Source: an uncultured Acidimicrobiales bacterium (lineage in GTDB: Bacteria; Actinomycetota; Acidimicrobiia; Acidimicrobiales; SHLQ01). From it: 35,655 nt of DNA. The notes below the pieces were generated by a model, which saw only the letters and a list, made by a program, of their open reading frames with translations, was not told where the DNA came from and did not search any database. A program made the position numbers and the translations under genes. Where the stretch lies: the NCBI GenBank assembly GCA_938023735.1, contig CALJDK010000192.1:1-35655 (forward strand). Reading direction: 5' to 3'. Positions 33,646-35,655 of the stretch are shown in pieces (within the stretch, counting starts at the first letter, position 1; the number at the start of each line of letters is the position of its first letter).

Positions 33646-33735
33646 CAGACACGAGTGTCAGCGGAGGCCGAGGTTGAAGCTAGCGGGGCATAGCGAAGCG
33701 TAGAGAGAGCGGGCTTGCGAGCGAACGACCAAAAG

Positions 33736-35655
33736 TTACGCGAAGAGCTCGCAGTTTTGGGCGCCTGCGGTGCAGGTGTCCTGGTCGGTGCCGCCGTCGA
33801 GGGTATTGGTTCCTGACGTGTCGTTGAGGGTGTCGATTCCCTCGCCGCCCCTGAGGGTGTCGTTGCCGAGTCCGCCGAACAACAGATCGTTGCCTTTGCC
33901 ACCGTCGACGATGTCGTTGCCGGTCTCGCCGTGGACTTCATCGTTTCCGGAGGCACCCTTCACGATGTCGTCGCCAAGGTTGCCGTAGACCGTGTCGTTG
34001 CCGGTTCCGCCCGACATGTGGTCGTTGCCGTCGCCGCCATAGACCATGTCGCTCTTTCCGCCACCGTTGCCGAAGTCATCTCCGATGCCGCCGAGAAGCG
34101 TGTCGCGGCCGTTGTTGCCCGAAAGAGTGTCGTTGCCGGCGTCGCCGTAGACGACGTCGTTTCCGGGGCGTCCTTGGACGTTGTCGTTGCCGTCGCCGCC
34201 GTGAACTTCGTCGTTGCCAGCGCCGCCACCGACCCGGTCGGCGTCGGCGCCGCCGTCGAGGTAGTCGTCGCCGTCGTCGCCGGAAAGGTTGTCGCGGCCA
34301 CCGTTGCCGTAGATCGAGTCGTCGCCAGCGTTTCCGCGAATGGTGTCGTCACCGTCATCGCCGTAGATCGTGTCGACGCCGGATCCGGATTTGATGTTGT
34401 CGTCGCCGGGGCCGCCGTGGATGATGTCGTCGCCGTCTTCGCTGCGAATCGAATCTTTCCCGTCGTTTCCGTCGATGACGTCGTTGCCGGTTCCACCGAA
34501 GAGTTTGTCGTTGCCGGCGCCGCCGGTGATGGTGTCGTTGCCGTCGCCGCCGAAGATCTGGTCGTTGCCGCCGGCGCCGCAGATGATGTCGTCGCCGCCG
34601 AGACCCGAGATGATGTCGTCACCGCCGCCACCCATGATGACGTCGTTGCCTGCGGTTCCGGTGATGTTGTCGGGACCGGAGGTTCCGCTGATCGTTGGGG
34701 TGAGTCCGTTGCAGCCCGATCCGTAGAGCGATTCGACACCGTTGAGATCGCCCAGGCCCAGAAGGCGCTTGGTGGAGTTCGAGGACTGCGACGGGAACAT
34801 CACTTCGCTGATTGCGTTGACGTGGTTGAGGCCGATCGCGTGGCCCGCCTCGTGGGTGGCGACCGACTGGATGTCGTACCGGCCGCTCGATGCGCCGACT
34901 GCCCACAGGTAATCGGTGTTGAACTGCATATCCATCTCCACAGCTTCGCCGGCCGAGGTGAACCAGACAGTGGTGCGAGCCAGGTAGGTATCGGCCGGGT
35001 TGGGGGTGGGGCCCCAGAAGATGATGTTCTCGCCGTCGAGTACCCGTTCGGCTGTGGTGGTTGTGCCGGTGAAGTTCCACGAGAGACTGATGGGGTTCGA
35101 CTGGTCAATCCAGGCGTTGAGGCCGGCCCGGAGCGCGTTGGCGGCGCCAGCTACTGGCGCCGAGGCCTCGTTGATGGCGACAGGGATATTCGTGGATGCG
35201 GCCGGCGACCACTTGTAGGTGGCGGTGAGGAAGTCGCCGCTGGCGTCGGAGTGGCGAGCTTGCACGCCGCCGGTTGAAGCAGCCATCTGGATTGCGCCGT
35301 CGTGGCCGACCACACCGAGCACGTCGTCGAGTCCATCGATACCGACTTCGTCGGTTACCGATGACGGGACTTCGACAAGATGAAGTTCGTAGCGAAGTCC
35401 GCCAGCGAGTTCGGCCTGCGCCGACGAGGATTGGCCGGTGCCATCTTGGGCCCGGCCGCCTTCGCTGAGTACGCGAACGGTTGGTCGCGGTGTGCCCCGG
35501 AGCATTTCGTCGACCGTGACGGTGTAGAGGCTGAACACTCGACCGTCGCGGGTTTCGATCGAGCTGAAGCTGGTGACGGTGCCTCGGACGACGGTGGTGG
35601 CTCGGTCCGATTCGATGAGGTCACTGGTGGCGGCGAACACCGTTTCTCCGCTGGC
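33736..35655 (-). CDS. Secreted matrixin-like metalloprotease with RTX-type calcium-binding repeats (partial, N-terminus cut)
   Basis: The frame is open to the window edge, so the true start and an expected signal peptide lie outside; 639 codons are visible. An N-terminal beta domain (TTVVRGTVTSFSSIETRDGRVF) precedes a metzincin catalytic domain. The zinc site is HEAGHAIGLNH (about residue 263 counted from the GTG at 35640) and the Met-turn is SEVMFPS, 15 residues later. This is the arrangement of matrixin/M10 peptidases. From about residue 319 to 624 there are 34 consecutive nonapeptides of the GGxGxDxUx type that bind calcium in parallel beta-rolls. The C-terminus has two Cys residues (DTCTAGAQNCELFA). 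RTX proteins of Gram-negative bacteria leave by type I secretion; in a Gram-positive actinobacterium, Sec export is more likely. Confidence 0.9.
   Translation of the reverse strand, partial: ASGETVFAATSDLIESDRATTVVRGTVTSFSSIETRDGRVFSLYTVTVDEMLRGTPRPTVRVLSEGGRAQDGTGQSSSAQAELAGGLRYELHLVEVPSSVTDEVGIDGLDDVLGVVGHDGAIQMAASTGGVQARHSDASGDFLTATYKWSPAASTNIPVAINEASAPVAGAANALRAGLNAWIDQSNPISLSWNFTGTTTTAERVLDGENIIFWGPTPNPADTYLARTTVWFTSAGEAVEMDMQFNTDYLWAVGASSGRYDIQSVATHEAGHAIGLNHVNAISEVMFPSQSSNSTKRLLGLGDLNGVESLYGSGCNGLTPTISGTSGPDNITGTAGNDVIMGGGGDDIISGLGGDDIICGAGGNDQIFGGDGNDTITGGAGNDKLFGGTGNDVIDGNDGKDSIRSEDGDDIIHGGPGDDNIKSGSGVDTIYGDDGDDTIRGNAGDDSIYGNGGRDNLSGDDGDDYLDGGADADRVGGGAGNDEVHGGDGNDNVQGRPGNDVVYGDAGNDTLSGNNGRDTLLGGIGDDFGNGGGKSDMVYGGDGNDHMSGGTGNDTVYGNLGDDIVKGASGNDEVHGETGNDIVDGGKGNDLLFGGLGNDTLRGGEGIDTLNDTSGTNTLDGGTDQDTCTAGAQNCELFA
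33769..34686 (-). repeat. 34 tandem 27-bp units encoding RTX nonapeptides
   Basis: Units run without a register break from GTSGPDNIT to GGTDQDTCT on the minus strand. Most have the G-D/N-D-x-I/L/V pattern. Units 17, 24 and 33 (GGADADRVG, GGGKSDMVY, DTSGTNTLD) are degenerate. Confidence 0.9.

Larger units (their letters stand above)
33301..33735. other. Non-coding region with clustered inverted repeats
   Basis: No protein of recognisable family and no tRNA is visible between the crotonase promoter and the metalloprotease stop. The right half contains GACACAGGTGTC (33540-33551) and 14-bp inverted arms (33554-33567 and 33590-33603). It also holds a nested hairpin (33606-33645) and GACACGAGTGTC (33648-33659). 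The left part (33301-33539) holds nothing I can identify. Confidence 0.7.

Noticed and set aside
33301..33735. Possible tRNA, CRISPR array or origin in the non-coding region
   Set aside because: No T-arm consensus or cloverleaf spacing, no regularly spaced identical repeats with spacers, and no DnaA-box cluster were found by eye.
33931..35277. 448-codon plus-strand open frame rich in VV-A repeats
   Set aside because: It is the antisense reading of the RTX repeat array. Its regular repeat pattern simply mirrors the 27-bp units.

Overview
The window is a compact stretch of bacterial chromosome with high G+C (third codon positions mostly G or C). The gene families point to an actinobacterium, probably of the Acidimicrobiia lineage. 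These include a fused Kgd-type 2-oxoglutarate dehydrogenase E2-E1 protein, a UvrD2-like helicase with an HRDC tail, a KstR-like TetR regulator, an F420-type luciferase-like oxidoreductase, an alpha-methylacyl-CoA racemase and a septum-formation-type membrane protein. The lineage is inferred from protein families only. I see no rRNA, tRNA, CRISPR array, insertion sequence or prophage.

Layout. 1-3664 (minus) is nearly all of kgd, cut by the left edge. 3803-9713 holds exonuclease III, a cation/proton antiporter with universal-stress domains, the helicase and a PH/SHOCT membrane protein. 9774-14957 holds an alpha/beta hydrolase, a nitroreductase plus acyl-CoA-dehydrogenase-like pair, the racemase, a PIG-L deacetylase and a small membrane protein. 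15047-20086 holds a hyaluronan-synthase-like glycosyltransferase, a small membrane protein, a CaiB/BaiF CoA-transferase and a GGDEF-EAL protein. 20217-25411 holds an SMP-30 protein, a Clp-N-only protein, a membrane-anchored septum-type protein, an SDR dehydrogenase and aquaporin Z. 25433-30840 holds a GntR regulator, an orphan P-II protein, a crotonase, an unknown membrane protein, an ArsC-family gene, the luciferase-like oxidoreductase and an anchored HExxH protein. 30859-35655 holds the TetR regulator, a small acidic protein, a GNAT acetyltransferase, a second crotonase, a 493-bp non-coding region full of inverted repeats, and a matrixin-like metalloprotease with 34 RTX-type nonapeptides, cut by the right edge.

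The most important observation is at 28546-28902. This ArsC-family gene has an in-frame TGA exactly where the catalytic cysteine belongs (residue 12). The reading frame and all other family landmarks are intact on both sides, and a stem-loop follows the TGA directly. I read it as a selenocysteine-containing arsenate-reductase-like protein. Conventional gene calling would shorten it to a fragment starting after the active site.

Other signals worth attention: many genes have a TANNNT box exactly 6 nt before the start codon, suggesting leaderless transcription. The motif GACAC-NN-GTGTC occurs four times in about 390 bp at 33270-33659, including a perfect 37-bp palindrome in front of a crotonase gene. 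A perfect 10-bp hairpin covers the ribosome binding site of the SDR gene. Many genes concern acyl-CoA, lipid or steroid-type catabolism (two crotonases, two CaiB/BaiF proteins, an acyl-CoA-dehydrogenase-like monooxygenase, an SDR, a KstR-like regulator), but they are scattered rather than in one operon.
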